Below, in pieces: positions 9,067 through 18,015 of a stretch of 64,000 nt of DNA. The DNA lies in NCBI RefSeq assembly GCF_000092865.1, contig NC_014151.1:2294001-2358000 (forward strand). The letters run 5' to 3'. The DNA comes from Cellulomonas flavigena DSM 20109 (lineage in GTDB: Bacteria; Actinomycetota; Actinomycetes; Actinomycetales; Cellulomonadaceae). Below the pieces are notes generated by a model. The model was given only the letters and a program-made list of their open reading frames with translations, was not told the DNA's origin and made no database searches. The position numbers and the translations under genes are program-made. The first letter of the stretch is position 1. Every line of letters starts with the position of its first letter.

Positions 9067-10404
9067 ATGTCCGCACGAACCTCGCGTCCGCGCACCGCCG
9101 CGCGCGTCGCCACGGGGACCGGTGCGACGCTCGCCGTCGCCACCGTGGCGCTCGCCGCGTCCGCCACCGGCGCCGACGCCGCCGACTACACCGTGGGCGA
9201 GGGCGACACCCTCACCGCGATCGCCAAGCGAGCCGGCACGACGGTGGCCCGCATCGCCGCCGACAACGCGCTCGCCGACCCCTCGCGCGTCCGCGTCGGC
9301 CAGGTGCTGCGCCTGCCCGATCCCGCACCGGCCGCAGCACCGGCCGCGGCGGCACCCGCAGCCGCGCCCGCGGGCAGCTACACCGTGCGCACCGGCGACA
9401 CCGTCTCGGCCATCGCGACGCGCCACGGCACCACCGTCGCGGCCGTCGTCGCCGCCAACGGCCTGGACCGGCGCGCCTTCATCCGCGCGGGCCAGACCCT
9501 CACCATCCCCGGTGCCGGCCACGCCGCACCCGCCACCGCACCGGTCGCTGCGGCGTCCACCGCGGGCAGCTACACCGTGCGCACCGGCGACACCGTCTCG
9601 GCCATCGCGACGCGCCACGGCACCACCGTCGCGGCCGTCGTCGCCGCCAACGGCCTGGACCGGCGCGCCTTCATCCGCGCGGGCCAGACCCTCACCATCC
9701 CCGGTGCCGGCCACGCCGCACCCGCCACCGCACCGGTCGCTGCGGCGTCCACCGCGGGCAGCTACACCGTGCGCACCGGCGACACCGTCTCGGCCATCGC
9801 GACGCGCCACGGCACCACCGTCGCGGCCGTCATGGCCGCGAACGGCCTGGACCAGCGCGCCTCCATCCGCGCGGGCCAGACCCTCACCATCCCCGGCAGC
9901 ACCGCGCCGAGCACGCAGCTCGTCGGCAACACGTTCGCCGGGCGCACGTACGCGACCGCGGTCGTCGACGCCGCGAACCGCAACAAGGCCACACTGCTGG
10001 CCGCGGGCGTGCCGTCCCGCGCGACCATGCAGGCCAAGGTCGCCGCGACCGCCCGCGACATGGGGGTCGACCCGGCGCTGGCCCAGGCGATCGCGCTCCA
10101 GGAGTCCGGCTTCAACCACAGCGCCGTCTCCCCCGCGAACGCCATCGGCACGATGCAGGTCATCCCGTCGTCCGGCGAGTGGGCGTCGGACCTCGTCGGC
10201 CGCCGGCTCGACCTGCTGAACCCCGACGACAACGTCGTGGCCGGCGTGGCGATCCTGCGCTCGCTCGTGCGCACGTCGCCGGACCTGCCGACCGCGATCG
10301 CCTCGTACTACCAAGGGTCGGCCTCGGTGCAGCGCAACGGCATGTTCGCGGACACCCGCCGCTACGTCGCGAACGTCCAGACCCTGATGACGCGCTTCCG
10401 CTGA
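9067..10404 (+). CDS. Secreted LysM-repeat lytic transglycosylase
   Basis: The 445-residue protein has a signal peptide (RTSRPRTAARVATG, hydrophobic core, ADAAD cleavage region near 39), four LysM domains (about 40-82, 103-145, 167-209, 231-273) joined by Ala/Pro-rich linkers, and a C-terminal SLT-type lysozyme-like domain with catalytic Glu in ALQESGFNH and GTMQVIP. LysM binds peptidoglycan; the SLT domain cleaves the glycan. LysM 2 to 4 are near-identical copies. Start ATG 9067 follows a run of G. It stands between the Rv2175c gene and pknL, so a wall enzyme and a wall-sensing PASTA kinase are neighbours. The leader (8898-9066) has a possible TACCGT -10 at 8972-8977. Confidence 0.9.
   Translation: MSARTSRPRTAARVATGTGATLAVATVALAASATGADAADYTVGEGDTLTAIAKRAGTTVARIAADNALADPSRVRVGQVLRLPDPAPAAAPAAAAPAAAPAGSYTVRTGDTVSAIATRHGTTVAAVVAANGLDRRAFIRAGQTLTIPGAGHAAPATAPVAAASTAGSYTVRTGDTVSAIATRHGTTVAAVVAANGLDRRAFIRAGQTLTIPGAGHAAPATAPVAAASTAGSYTVRTGDTVSAIATRHGTTVAAVMAANGLDQRASIRAGQTLTIPGSTAPSTQLVGNTFAGRTYATAVVDAANRNKATLLAAGVPSRATMQAKVAATARDMGVDPALAQAIALQESGFNHSAVSPANAIGTMQVIPSSGEWASDLVGRRLDLLNPDDNVVAGVAILRSLVRTSPDLPTAIASYYQGSASVQRNGMFADTRRYVANVQTLMTRFR
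9370..9897 (+). repeat. Tandem 192-bp LysM-coding repeats
   Basis: Units begin at about 9370, 9562 and 9754. As far as I can read, the first two are identical over all 192 bases including synonymous positions; the third differs at a few bases near 9832-9872 and stops after the LysM domain. Confidence 0.9.
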
Positions 10405-10440
10405 CGCGCGCGGCTCCACGGATCCGCCGGGCGCCGACCG

Positions 10441-10446
10441 TAGACT
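10441..10446 (+). promoter_or_regulatory. -10 element of pknL (leaderless)
   Basis: TAGACT, ending 7 bases before the GTG start of pknL. Confidence 0.55.
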
Positions 10447-10453
10447 GCCGCGC

Positions 10454-12442
10454 GTGGGAACCACCGTCACCGATCCGCTCGTCGGCCGCCTCGTCGACGG
10501 CCGGTACGAGGTCGTCTCGCGCATCGCGCGCGGCGGCATGGCGACGGTGTACCTCGCCATCGACCGGCGCCTCGACCGCGAGGTCGCGCTCAAGGTCATG
10601 CACCCGCACCTCGCCGAGGGCGCCTCGGGCGGTGCCTTCATCGCGCGGTTCCGTCGGGAGGCGCGTACGGCGGCGCGTCTGACGCACCCCGGGCTCGTCG
10701 GCGTCCTCGACCAGGGGCTCGACGGCGAGACCAGCTACCTGACGATGGAGTACGTCGACGGCTCGACACTGCGCCGCAGGATCGAGGAGCAGGGCGCGCT
10801 GCGCGTCGGCGAGGCGCTGCGGGTCACCGAGAGCGTGCTCGACGCGCTGGCGGCCGCGCACCGCTCCGGCCTGGTGCACCGCGACGTCAAGCCGGAGAAC
10901 GTCCTCATCGGGTCCGACGAGCGGGTCCGCGTCGCCGACTTCGGGCTCGCGCGTGCCGTCACCGAGGTGACCTCGACGACGACCGGCACCGTGCTCGGCA
11001 CGGTCGCGTACCTGGCGCCCGAGCTCGTGCAGCACGGCACGAGCGATGCGCGGACCGACGTGTACGCCACCGGCGTCATGCTGTTCGAGATGCTCACCGG
11101 CCGGCAGCCGTTCACCGGCGAGACCGCGATCCAGGTCGCCTTCCAGCACGTCAACTCGACCGTCCCGGGGCCGTCGACGCTGGTCGACTGGCTGCCGTCG
11201 GAGATCGACGAGCTCGTGGGAGCGCTGGCCGCGCACAGCGCCGACGACCGCCCGCTCGACGCCGGCGCCGCGCTGCAGCTGGTGCGCCGCACGCGCCTCG
11301 CGCTCGACGACGTGACGATCGACCGCCGGGCCGACGTCGCTGCCGGCATCACCCTGCCCACCGCGACGGACCCGGGCGAGGTCGACCTGCCGCTCTCCCC
11401 CGACGACGCGGACACGTCCGACGACCGGGCGGCCACGGTCCGCGTGCCCATGGGCGACCACGCGCGCGGCGGGACGGTCGCGCTGCCGATCGGGCTCGGG
11501 GTCTCGCTCGCCGAGCCTCCGGCCCGCACCGCGGCCCGCCGGCGCTGGCCGCTCCTGGCCCTGCTGACCGGCGTGGTCGCCGTGCTGGGCCTCGGCACGT
11601 GGTGGTTCCTCGAGCTCGGCCCCGGCGCCTACACCCGCGTGCCCGCGGTCGTCGAGCTGCTGGAGGACGACGCGGTCGCGGCACTGACCGAGGCCGGCCT
11701 GGAGCACCGACGTGCCGAGGCGTTCCACGACGACCTCCCGGTCGGCACCGTCGTGTCGACCGACCCCGGTCCGGGCGCCGACGTGCGCAAGGACGGCACC
11801 GTGGTGCTGACCGTCTCGAAGGGCCCGGACCTCGTGAAGATGCCCGAGGGCGTCGTCGGGGCGATGCAGGCCGATGCGGACGCCGCGCTCGAGAAGGCCG
11901 ACCTCGTGCCGGCGTACGCCGACCCCGAGCACCACGACGACGCACCCCTCGGCCAGGTGCTGCGGGCCATGCTGCCCGACGGCACGGAGGCGGAGGCCGG
12001 CGCGGACGTGCGCCGCGGCACGAAGGTGACCCTCGTCGTCTCGGACGGCCCCGCACCTGTCACGGTGACGTCGGTCGTCGGCATCACCGTCGAGGAGGCG
12101 CAGGAGCAGCTCGAGCCCGATGCGCTGACCGTCGAGGCCACCGAGGCATTCCACGACAGCGTCCCGGCCGGTCGCATCATCGACCAGGCCCCGGCCGCGG
12201 GCGAGACGGCGCACCGCAAGGACGTCGTCAAGGTGACGGTCTCGAAGGGCCCGGAGATGATCGAGGTACCGAACGTCATCCAGGTCGATTTCGAGTCCGC
12301 CAAGAAGCAGATCGAGGCCCTCGGCTTCAAGGTCGACCGGAAGAACTCCTGGGGCGGCCTGATCGGTCGAGTCGTCGACCAGAGCGTGGCCGGCGGCGAG
12401 ACCGCCCCCAAGGGAGCCACGATCACCCTCACCGTCGTCTAG
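10454..12442 (+). CDS. pknL: PASTA-domain Ser/Thr protein kinase, PknL type
   Basis: The 662-residue protein has an N-terminal Hanks-type kinase domain with ARGGMATVY, Lys47 in EVALKVM, HRDVKPEN with catalytic Asp144, DFG Asp162 and an activation loop rich in Thr (TEVTSTTTGTVLG). A variable juxtamembrane region is followed by one membrane segment around 365-385 (WPLLALLTGVVAVLGLGTWW) and four extracellular PASTA domains up to the C terminus. PASTA modules bind muropeptides or lipid II, so it should sense wall synthesis. The neighbours Rv2175c-like gene, polyprenyl synthetase and aroG make it the PknL counterpart; the mycobacterial PknL lacks PASTA domains while corynebacterial PknL, as I recall, has them. 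Confidence 0.95.
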   Translation: MGTTVTDPLVGRLVDGRYEVVSRIARGGMATVYLAIDRRLDREVALKVMHPHLAEGASGGAFIARFRREARTAARLTHPGLVGVLDQGLDGETSYLTMEYVDGSTLRRRIEEQGALRVGEALRVTESVLDALAAAHRSGLVHRDVKPENVLIGSDERVRVADFGLARAVTEVTSTTTGTVLGTVAYLAPELVQHGTSDARTDVYATGVMLFEMLTGRQPFTGETAIQVAFQHVNSTVPGPSTLVDWLPSEIDELVGALAAHSADDRPLDAGAALQLVRRTRLALDDVTIDRRADVAAGITLPTATDPGEVDLPLSPDDADTSDDRAATVRVPMGDHARGGTVALPIGLGVSLAEPPARTAARRRWPLLALLTGVVAVLGLGTWWFLELGPGAYTRVPAVVELLEDDAVAALTEAGLEHRRAEAFHDDLPVGTVVSTDPGPGADVRKDGTVVLTVSKGPDLVKMPEGVVGAMQADADAALEKADLVPAYADPEHHDDAPLGQVLRAMLPDGTEAEAGADVRRGTKVTLVVSDGPAPVTVTSVVGITVEEAQEQLEPDALTVEATEAFHDSVPAGRIIDQAPAAGETAHRKDVVKVTVSKGPEMIEVPNVIQVDFESAKKQIEALGFKVDRKNSWGGLIGRVVDQSVAGGETAPKGATITLTVV

Positions 12443-12449
12443 CGGTCGC

Positions 12450-12485
12450 CGTTCGCGTCTCGCGCGGCTGCGCGAGACGCGAACG
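12450..12485 (+). terminator. pknL terminator
   Basis: Perfect 16-bp stem CGTTCGCGTCTCGCGC with loop GGCT, 7 bases after the stop codon. Confidence 0.85.
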
Positions 12486-12496
12486 TGGATCTGGCA

Positions 12497-12554
12497 GCAC
12501 GACGCGGCCCCGGTGGTCGGCCTTCGAGGGCCGGCCGCCGGGGCCGCGTCGTGC
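12497..12554. terminator. Long bidirectional hairpin between convergent pknL and aroG
   Basis: A 17-bp outer stem (GCACGACGCGGCCCCGG and complement) encloses an inner stem GGTCGGCC/GGCCGGCC with a TTCG-containing loop. It ends 6 bases from the aroG stop codon. Confidence 0.8.
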
Positions 12555-12560
12555 GCAGAC

Positions 12561-13913
12561 TCAGGCGCGGCGCAGCAGCTCCACGACCTGGAACGCCATC
12601 TCGAGCGACTGCTGGTGGTTGAGGCGCGGGTCGACCAGCGTCTCGTACCGCCGCGCGAGCCCCTCGTCGTCGATCTCCTCGGTGCCGCCGAGCACCTCGG
12701 TGACGTCGTCACCCGTGAGCTCGACGTGCAGCCCGCCGGGCACGGTTCCCAGGGTGCGGTGCACCTCGAAGAACCCGGCGACCTCGTCCATGACGTCGCT
12801 GAACCGGCGCGTCTTGTACCCGGTGGCGGACGTGATGCCGTTGCCGTGCATCGGGTCGCAGACCCACGTCACGGGCCGACCGTCGGCGGTGACCTTCTCG
12901 ACGAGCGCCGGCAGCAGGTCGCGGACCTTGCCGGCCCCCATGCGCGTGACGAACGTCAGACGCCCCGGCTCACCCGTCGGGTTGAGCCGGTCGATGAGCG
13001 CGATCGCGTCGTCGCCCGTCGTCGTCGGCCCGAGCTTCACGCCGACCGGGTTGCGCACGCGGGAGAAGAAGTCCACGTGCGCCGCGTCGAGCTGGCGCGT
13101 GCGCTCCCCGACCCACAGGAAGTGGGCCGAGCAGTCGTACGGCTGGCCGGTGCGCGAGTCGATCCGCGTGAGGGGCCGCTCGTAGTCGAGCAGCAGCCCC
13201 TCGTGAGCGGCGAAGAAGTCCACCGTGCGCAGCGCGTCGACGTCGGCACCGCACGCCGCCATGAAGCGGATCGCGCGGTCGATCTCGGCCGCGATCTCCT
13301 CGTAGCGCGAGTACGCCGGGTTGGACGTGAAGCCCCGGTTCCACTCGTGCACGCGCAGCAGCGACGCGAAACCGCCGGTCGTGAACGCCCGGATGAGGTT
13401 CAGCGTCGAGGCGGACGTGTGGTAGGCCTCGAGCAGCCGCTGCGGGTCCGGTGTGCGGGCCTCGGGCGTGAAGTCGAACCCGTTGATGATGTCGCCGCGG
13501 AACGCGGGCAGCGTCACGCCGTCGCGCGTCTCGGAGTCCGACGAGCGGGGCTTGGCGTACTGCCCGGCCATCCGGCCCATCTTGACGACGGGCAGACTCG
13601 CCCCGTAGGTGAGCACGACCGCCATCTGCAGGATCGTCTTGATCTTGTTGCGGATGTTGTCGGCCGTCGCCTCAGCGAACGTCTCGGCGCAGTCACCACC
13701 CTGCAGCACGAACGCCTCGCCGCGGGAGGCAGCGGCGAGCTGCGCCCGCAGCGCGTCGGCCTCCCCGGCGAACACCAGCGGCGGCAGGGCTGCGAGCCGG
13801 TCACGCACACGGCGCACCTCGGCGTGGTCCGGCCACTGCGGCTGCTGCCCGACCGGCAACGTCTCCCACGCGTCCAGCCCGGCCACGACCTGCGGGTCCG
13901 GGTCGACCGTCAT
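12561..13913 (-). CDS. aroG: Class II 3-deoxy-D-arabino-heptulosonate-7-phosphate (DAHP) synthase
   Basis: The 450-residue enzyme joins phosphoenolpyruvate and erythrose 4-phosphate in the first step of the shikimate pathway. Class II (plant/AroG-mycobacterial) hallmarks are GGDCAETF, KMGRMAGQYAKPRS, RGDIINGFD, KLGPTT, TRMGAGKVRDLLP and CDPMHGNG. Length matches the family. Its ATG overlaps the stop of the phosphofructokinase gene by 4 bases (ATGA), so the two are translationally coupled; one supplies control of glycolytic flux and the other draws off phosphoenolpyruvate. In M. tuberculosis Rv2178c (aroG) also lies next to pknL, and its activity is controlled by aromatic amino acids and chorismate mutase; whether that applies here is not visible. 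Confidence 0.96.
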   Translation of the reverse strand: MTVDPDPQVVAGLDAWETLPVGQQPQWPDHAEVRRVRDRLAALPPLVFAGEADALRAQLAAASRGEAFVLQGGDCAETFAEATADNIRNKIKTILQMAVVLTYGASLPVVKMGRMAGQYAKPRSSDSETRDGVTLPAFRGDIINGFDFTPEARTPDPQRLLEAYHTSASTLNLIRAFTTGGFASLLRVHEWNRGFTSNPAYSRYEEIAAEIDRAIRFMAACGADVDALRTVDFFAAHEGLLLDYERPLTRIDSRTGQPYDCSAHFLWVGERTRQLDAAHVDFFSRVRNPVGVKLGPTTTGDDAIALIDRLNPTGEPGRLTFVTRMGAGKVRDLLPALVEKVTADGRPVTWVCDPMHGNGITSATGYKTRRFSDVMDEVAGFFEVHRTLGTVPGGLHVELTGDDVTEVLGGTEEIDDEGLARRYETLVDPRLNHQQSLEMAFQVVELLRRA

Positions 13914-15130
13914 GAGTGGCTCGCCTTCACCAGGGGCTGGCCGATGTCGGCGAGGAGCTCGCCGAACCAGGCCTGCGTGACGTCGAACGCCTTGCCGCCG
14001 GCGATCCGGGGGAACTCGATCGCACGCAGGCGGTCGTCGTTCTCCTCGTCGTGGCCGATGACGCCGGACTCCCCGCGCAGCGCGCACTCGACGGCCAGGT
14101 CGGTCATCGACTTGATGAGGCGCAGGTCCTCGGCGTTCGCGGCAGCGGCGCGCGAGTAGTAGCCCGACTTCTGGACCATGACCTTCTCGGCGCCCAGCTT
14201 CTCGGCGAACTGCTTGGCGAACCACTGGCCCGGGTTGATCGTGTCGAGCTTGACGTGGCCGAACGGGTCGCGCTCCGGGGGCGTGCCGGCCGCCTCGAGC
14301 TGCTCGACGATCTCGTGCATGCCCGCACCCTCCGACAGGAAGATGTTGACGTTGCCCTGCTCGTCCATGATGCCGCGCAGGCGCGCGGCCTCGGCGTCGA
14401 TGTCGAGCGCGAGCTCGGGCAGGAACACCGCGTGGATGTCCCAGCGCTCCCGCGTCAGGCCGATGCCCGGCACCCACTCCTGCTGGTCCAGCCACTTGCG
14501 GTACTCGACGGCCGCGGCGGCGGTCAGCCAGCCGCAGTGCCGGCCCATGACCTCGTGCACGATGAGCATGCGGGGGCCGGAGCGGTGCTCGCCGATGATG
14601 TTCGCGGCGAAGCCCGCGGCCTCCTCGGCCGCCGTCCACGCACCCAGCGACTGGCGGATCGGCACGACGTCGTTGTCGATCGTCTTGGGCAGGCCGACGA
14701 CCGTCAGCTCGTAGCCGTTGTCGTGCAGGTACGCGGCGAGGTCCGCGGCGGTCGTGTTGGTGTCGTCGCCGCCGATCGTGTGGAGCACGTCGACGCCGTC
14801 CGCCTTGAGCTGCTCGGCGGCGACCTTCAGCGGGTCCTCGCCCTCCTGGACCAGGCCACGCTTGACGCAGTCCTTGGCGTTGGTGAGCTTGACGCGCGAG
14901 TTGCCGATCGGCGAGCCGCCGAACCGGTGCAGGACGCCCGCCTTGGCGCGCACCTCCGGCGTGACCGTCACGCTGTCACCCCGCAGCAGACCGTGATACC
15001 CGTGCTGGTAGGCGATGATCTCCACGTCGGGAGCGATCTCCGTGTAGCGCTCGATGAGCCCCCCGACCGCGGAGGACAGGCAGGGAGCGAAACCGCCGGC
15101 GGTCAGAAGGGCGACGCGACGGACCGACAT
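13910..15130 (-). CDS. pfp: Pyrophosphate-dependent 6-phosphofructokinase
   Basis: The 406-residue enzyme phosphorylates fructose 6-phosphate. Diagnostic residues are GGDDTNTTAADL (Asp in place of the Gly of ATP enzymes, GGDGS) and PKTIDND (Lys in the motif), both typical of the PPi-using type, which is reversible. Substrate residues MGRHCGWL are present. The ATG at 15130 is preceded by GAGAGG. The leader upstream is about 200 bases long if the TAGGAT hexamer at the end of the acyltransferase gene (15334-15339, minus) is its -10. It forms an operon with aroG. PPi-PFKs of this group are usual in actinomycetes such as Amycolatopsis and Cellulomonas. Confidence 0.9.
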   Translation of the reverse strand: MSVRRVALLTAGGFAPCLSSAVGGLIERYTEIAPDVEIIAYQHGYHGLLRGDSVTVTPEVRAKAGVLHRFGGSPIGNSRVKLTNAKDCVKRGLVQEGEDPLKVAAEQLKADGVDVLHTIGGDDTNTTAADLAAYLHDNGYELTVVGLPKTIDNDVVPIRQSLGAWTAAEEAAGFAANIIGEHRSGPRMLIVHEVMGRHCGWLTAAAAVEYRKWLDQQEWVPGIGLTRERWDIHAVFLPELALDIDAEAARLRGIMDEQGNVNIFLSEGAGMHEIVEQLEAAGTPPERDPFGHVKLDTINPGQWFAKQFAEKLGAEKVMVQKSGYYSRAAAANAEDLRLIKSMTDLAVECALRGESGVIGHDEENDDRLRAIEFPRIAGGKAFDVTQAWFGELLADIGQPLVKASHS

Positions 15131-15331
15131 GGGACACACCTCTCGTTGGCAGAGCACTGACGGGCGCGGGTGGGACACGTACCCGGCCGGCGCCCAGGGT
15201 GCGGCCTGCGCGGGGCACGCGACCAGGACCGAGGTCCGGGGCGTCGCGGCCGCGCAGGTGCAGCAGTCAGGAGACGGCGGGCACGGCCCCGCAGGGCACG
15301 CGCACGGGCCCGGCGCTCGTCCGGGTCCGGC

Positions 15332-16126
15332 TCATCCTACTGACGGCGGCGAGTCCTCCTGCGGCGGGACCGGAACCTGGACATCGGGCGCCGGACGCCC
15401 ACCGGGCGCCGCCGGCATCGCGCCGGTGCTCTCGGCCTGCTGGTGCCCGGTCGCGAGGCGCGCCTTCTGCGTGGCCGCGTACACGTCGACGTACTCCTGG
15501 CCCGACAGGCTCATGATCGCGTACATGATCTCGTCGGTGACCGAGCGCAGGATGAACCGGTCGTTCTCCATCCCCCGGTAGCGCGAGAAGTCGAGCGGCT
15601 CGCCGATGACGATGCCGATCCGCATGACCTTGGGGATGCGACGCCCGAGCGGCTGCGCCACGTCGGTGCCGACCATCGCGACGGGCACGACCGGCGCGCC
15701 CGACTCCAGCGCGAGGCGCGCCACACCCGTCTTGCCGCGGTACAGCCGGCCGTCGGGGCTGCGGGTGCCCTCGGGGTAGATGCCGAACAGGCCGCCCTCG
15801 GACAGCCGTCGCAGGCCGGTGCGCAGCGCCGCCTCACCGGCCTTGCCGCCCCCGCGGTCCACGGGGATCGTCCCGACGCCGCGCATGAAGCCCGCTGTCA
15901 GGCGCCCCTTGAGCCCGGACCCGTTGAAGTACTCCTGCTTGCCGATGAACACGATCTCGCGGTCGAGCGCGAGCGGCAGGAAGAACGAGTCGATCACCGC
16001 CAGGTGGTTGCTCGCGAGGATCGCACCGCCCTCGGCGGGCACGTGGTGCGCGCCGCGTACCCACGGCCGGTAGACCAGCCGCAGCAGGGGCCCGACGAAC
16101 ACCCGCTTCATCAACCAGTAGAACAA
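15332..16126 (-). CDS. plsC: 1-acyl-sn-glycerol-3-phosphate acyltransferase (PlsC family)
   Basis: The 264-residue protein carries the acyltransferase motifs NHLAVIDSFFLPL (an H-x4-D variant: catalytic His and Asp), GVGTIPVDRGGG, YPEGTRSPDG and VPVAMVGT. It acylates lysophosphatidate in phospholipid synthesis at the inner face of the membrane. I chose TTG 16126 (LFYWLMKRV) because GAGGAG lies 5 bases upstream; ATG 16111 is the alternative. After the domain comes a Pro/Ala-rich tail of about 35 residues. In M. tuberculosis Rv2182c holds the same place. The end of the gene carries the possible promoter of the phosphofructokinase gene. Confidence 0.9.
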   Translation of the reverse strand: MFYWLMKRVFVGPLLRLVYRPWVRGAHHVPAEGGAILASNHLAVIDSFFLPLALDREIVFIGKQEYFNGSGLKGRLTAGFMRGVGTIPVDRGGGKAGEAALRTGLRRLSEGGLFGIYPEGTRSPDGRLYRGKTGVARLALESGAPVVPVAMVGTDVAQPLGRRIPKVMRIGIVIGEPLDFSRYRGMENDRFILRSVTDEIMYAIMSLSGQEYVDVYAATQKARLATGHQQAESTGAMPAAPGGRPAPDVQVPVPPQEDSPPSVG

Positions 16127-16245
16127 CGTGTCTCCTCGCTCGACCTCCGCCGCGCCGCCGTCGTCACCGCGGCGCCGGACGGTCCTGCGGACCGGCCACC
16201 GACCGCGTCGGGTCGGTACGTCGTGTCCGACTCTAGAGTGCTCCC

Positions 16246-16830
16246 ATGGACGCACGTCCCGACGACGACGCCGACTCCGCCGACCGCGCCGCCGCACGCC
16301 CGCCCGTCGAGCCCCCCACCGGCCCCGCGGACGGCGACGCACGCCCGCAGGAGCCGGAGCCGGCACCGGCCCGCGGCGGCGAGGCGGACGACGATGCCTG
16401 GGCGTCGATCGTCGCCCGCCTGTCCGACGTCGACGGGGGCAACGACCCCGCCCTGCTCGACGCGCTCGGCGTCGAGCGCGAGGACGCGCCGGGGCCGGGC
16501 ACGCTGCCGGGTGCCGGCCCCGCGCTCGCCGGACGGGACTGGGACGGGACGTCGCAGTACGACGCCGCGGAGGACGACGTCGACGAGCTCGAGCACTTCG
16601 AGCCGGAGGATCCCGGCCCGATCACCGCCGCCGATCCCCTGCTCACGCTCGCGTGGATCGCCGCGGTCGGAGCCCCGTTGCTCCTGCTCGTGGTCGTCAC
16701 GCTGTGGCGCGACGCCCCGGCGCTGCTCGTGCGGGCCGCAGCGGTGGCGTTCGTCGTCGGCGTGGGCGTGCTGGTCTGGCGCATGCCGCAGCACCGCGAG
16801 CCGACCGACGGGGACGGCGCGGTCGTCTGA
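16246..16830 (+). CDS. Hypothetical protein with acidic N-terminal domain and two membrane helices
   Basis: The 194-residue product has a long disordered acidic and Pro/Ala-rich N-terminal part (about 1-125), a short predicted helix (WASIVARLSDV), and two membrane segments near 136-155 and 160-178 (LAWIAAVGAPLLLLVVVTLW, AVAFVVGVGVLVW), ending with a short acidic tail. It starts with ATG right after TAGAGT (16234-16239, 6 bases), so it is leaderless. I do not recognise a family with known function; proteins with this layout are common next to the ROK glucokinase in Micrococcales. It converges with the glucokinase gene, 5 bases apart. Confidence 0.75.
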   Translation: MDARPDDDADSADRAAARPPVEPPTGPADGDARPQEPEPAPARGGEADDDAWASIVARLSDVDGGNDPALLDALGVEREDAPGPGTLPGAGPALAGRDWDGTSQYDAAEDDVDELEHFEPEDPGPITAADPLLTLAWIAAVGAPLLLLVVVTLWRDAPALLVRAAAVAFVVGVGVLVWRMPQHREPTDGDGAVV

Positions 16831-16835
16831 GGCTC

Positions 16836-17783
16836 TCAGACGCGCGCGAGGTCGGCCGCGCCGACCATGCCCGCGTCGTTGCCCATCGCAGCCACGACGA
16901 TGCCGGCCTCCGGGCGGTGCCCGCGACCCGAGAGCTGCGCGTCGAACGCCTTGCGCGCGGGTGCCACCACCAGGTCGCCGGCCGCGCTCACGCCGCCCCC
17001 GATGACGAAGACCTCGGGGTCGAGCACCGCCGACACGGACGCGCAGCCCTCGCCCACCCAGCGACCGACCTCGGCGAGCAGCTCGACGGCCAGGGCGTCG
17101 CCGGCCTGCGCGGCGCGCGTGACCAGCGGCCCGTCGATGTGCTGGGCGCTGCCGCCAGCGAGCGCGACCAGCCCGGCGGCACGCTCCGGCTGCGTCATCG
17201 CGGCCGCCCGCGCGTCGCGCACGAGCGCCGAACCCGACACGTACTGCTCCCAGCAGCCCTCGTGGCCGCAGCCGCAGTAGTGCCCGCCGGGCACGACCCG
17301 CATGTGACCGATCTCGGCCGCGACACCCCAGGCACCGCGCGTGAGGCGGCCGTCGACGACGATCGCCCCGCCCAGTCCCGTGCCGAGCGTGAGCATCACC
17401 ATGTCCTGCACGTCTCGTCCCACGCCGAACCGGAACTCGGCCCAGCCGGCCGCGTTGGCGTCGTTCTCGACGACGATCCGCAGGTCCTCGTCGCCGATCA
17501 GCGCCGCGACGTTGTCGCGCAGCGGGTACTCGCGCCACGCGATGTTGGGGGCGAACAGCACACGCGCCCGGTCGGAGGCCACGAACCCGGCCGCGGCAAG
17601 CCCGACCTGTCGCACCTCGTAGGACGCGCTGAGCTCCCGGTACACGTCGGCGATCGCCGCGTCGATGCTGGCCGCGTCGTCGGGGTCGGTGTCCCGCCGG
17701 GTCTGCGCGAGGATCGTCCCGTCGTCGTCGACGACGCCCGCCGCGATCTTCGTCCCGCCGATGTCGACCCCGATGGCGTGCAT
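16836..17783 (-). CDS. glkA: ROK-family glucokinase
   Basis: The 315-residue kinase phosphorylates glucose at C6 for glycolysis. It has the ATP-binding VDIGGTKIAAGVV at the N terminus, ENDANAAGWAEF with catalytic Asp, LGTGLGGAIVVDG, EIGHM and the zinc-binding H-x-x-C-G-C-G-H-x-G-C-W-E of ROK proteins. There is no N-terminal helix-turn-helix, so it is an enzyme and not a ROK repressor. The ATG is preceded by GGAGCGG; a TAGCGT hexamer (17838-17843, minus) may be its -10. In Streptomyces glkA of this family mediates glucose repression; here the adjacent PPi-PFK points to a role in sugar catabolism. Confidence 0.93.
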   Translation of the reverse strand: MHAIGVDIGGTKIAAGVVDDDGTILAQTRRDTDPDDAASIDAAIADVYRELSASYEVRQVGLAAAGFVASDRARVLFAPNIAWREYPLRDNVAALIGDEDLRIVVENDANAAGWAEFRFGVGRDVQDMVMLTLGTGLGGAIVVDGRLTRGAWGVAAEIGHMRVVPGGHYCGCGHEGCWEQYVSGSALVRDARAAAMTQPERAAGLVALAGGSAQHIDGPLVTRAAQAGDALAVELLAEVGRWVGEGCASVSAVLDPEVFVIGGGVSAAGDLVVAPARKAFDAQLSGRGHRPEAGIVVAAMGNDAGMVGAADLARV

Positions 17784-17974
17784 GTCCCGGTCCGCTCCTG
17801 CTCGTCGCCGCCGGCGCGTCCATCGCGCGGCGCCCCCACGCTAGCGGCAGTCCGGGCGGTGCGGGAGCGCGTCCACGGGCGCGGGGCGTGCGGGGCACGC
17901 CCCGCACGTCCCGATATGCCGTTGGCCTGCGACTCCACCCGTCCGGAGTTCTGCTTCCAGGGACGGACGTCCCG

Positions 17975-17980
17975 TATCCT
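17975..17980 (+). promoter_or_regulatory. -10 element of the acyl-CoA ligase gene
   Basis: TATCCT followed by a leader of about 29 bases with TGGAGT before the ATG at 18016. Confidence 0.45.
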
Positions 17981-18015
17981 CGTGGCACCTTCGCCCCACT
18001 GCCACTGGAGTCAGC

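Noticed and set aside
15131..15331. Leader regulatory RNA before the phosphofructokinase gene
   Set aside because: The 200-base gap has some GC-rich inverted repeats but nothing that I can match to a known leader; only a possible -10 is recorded.
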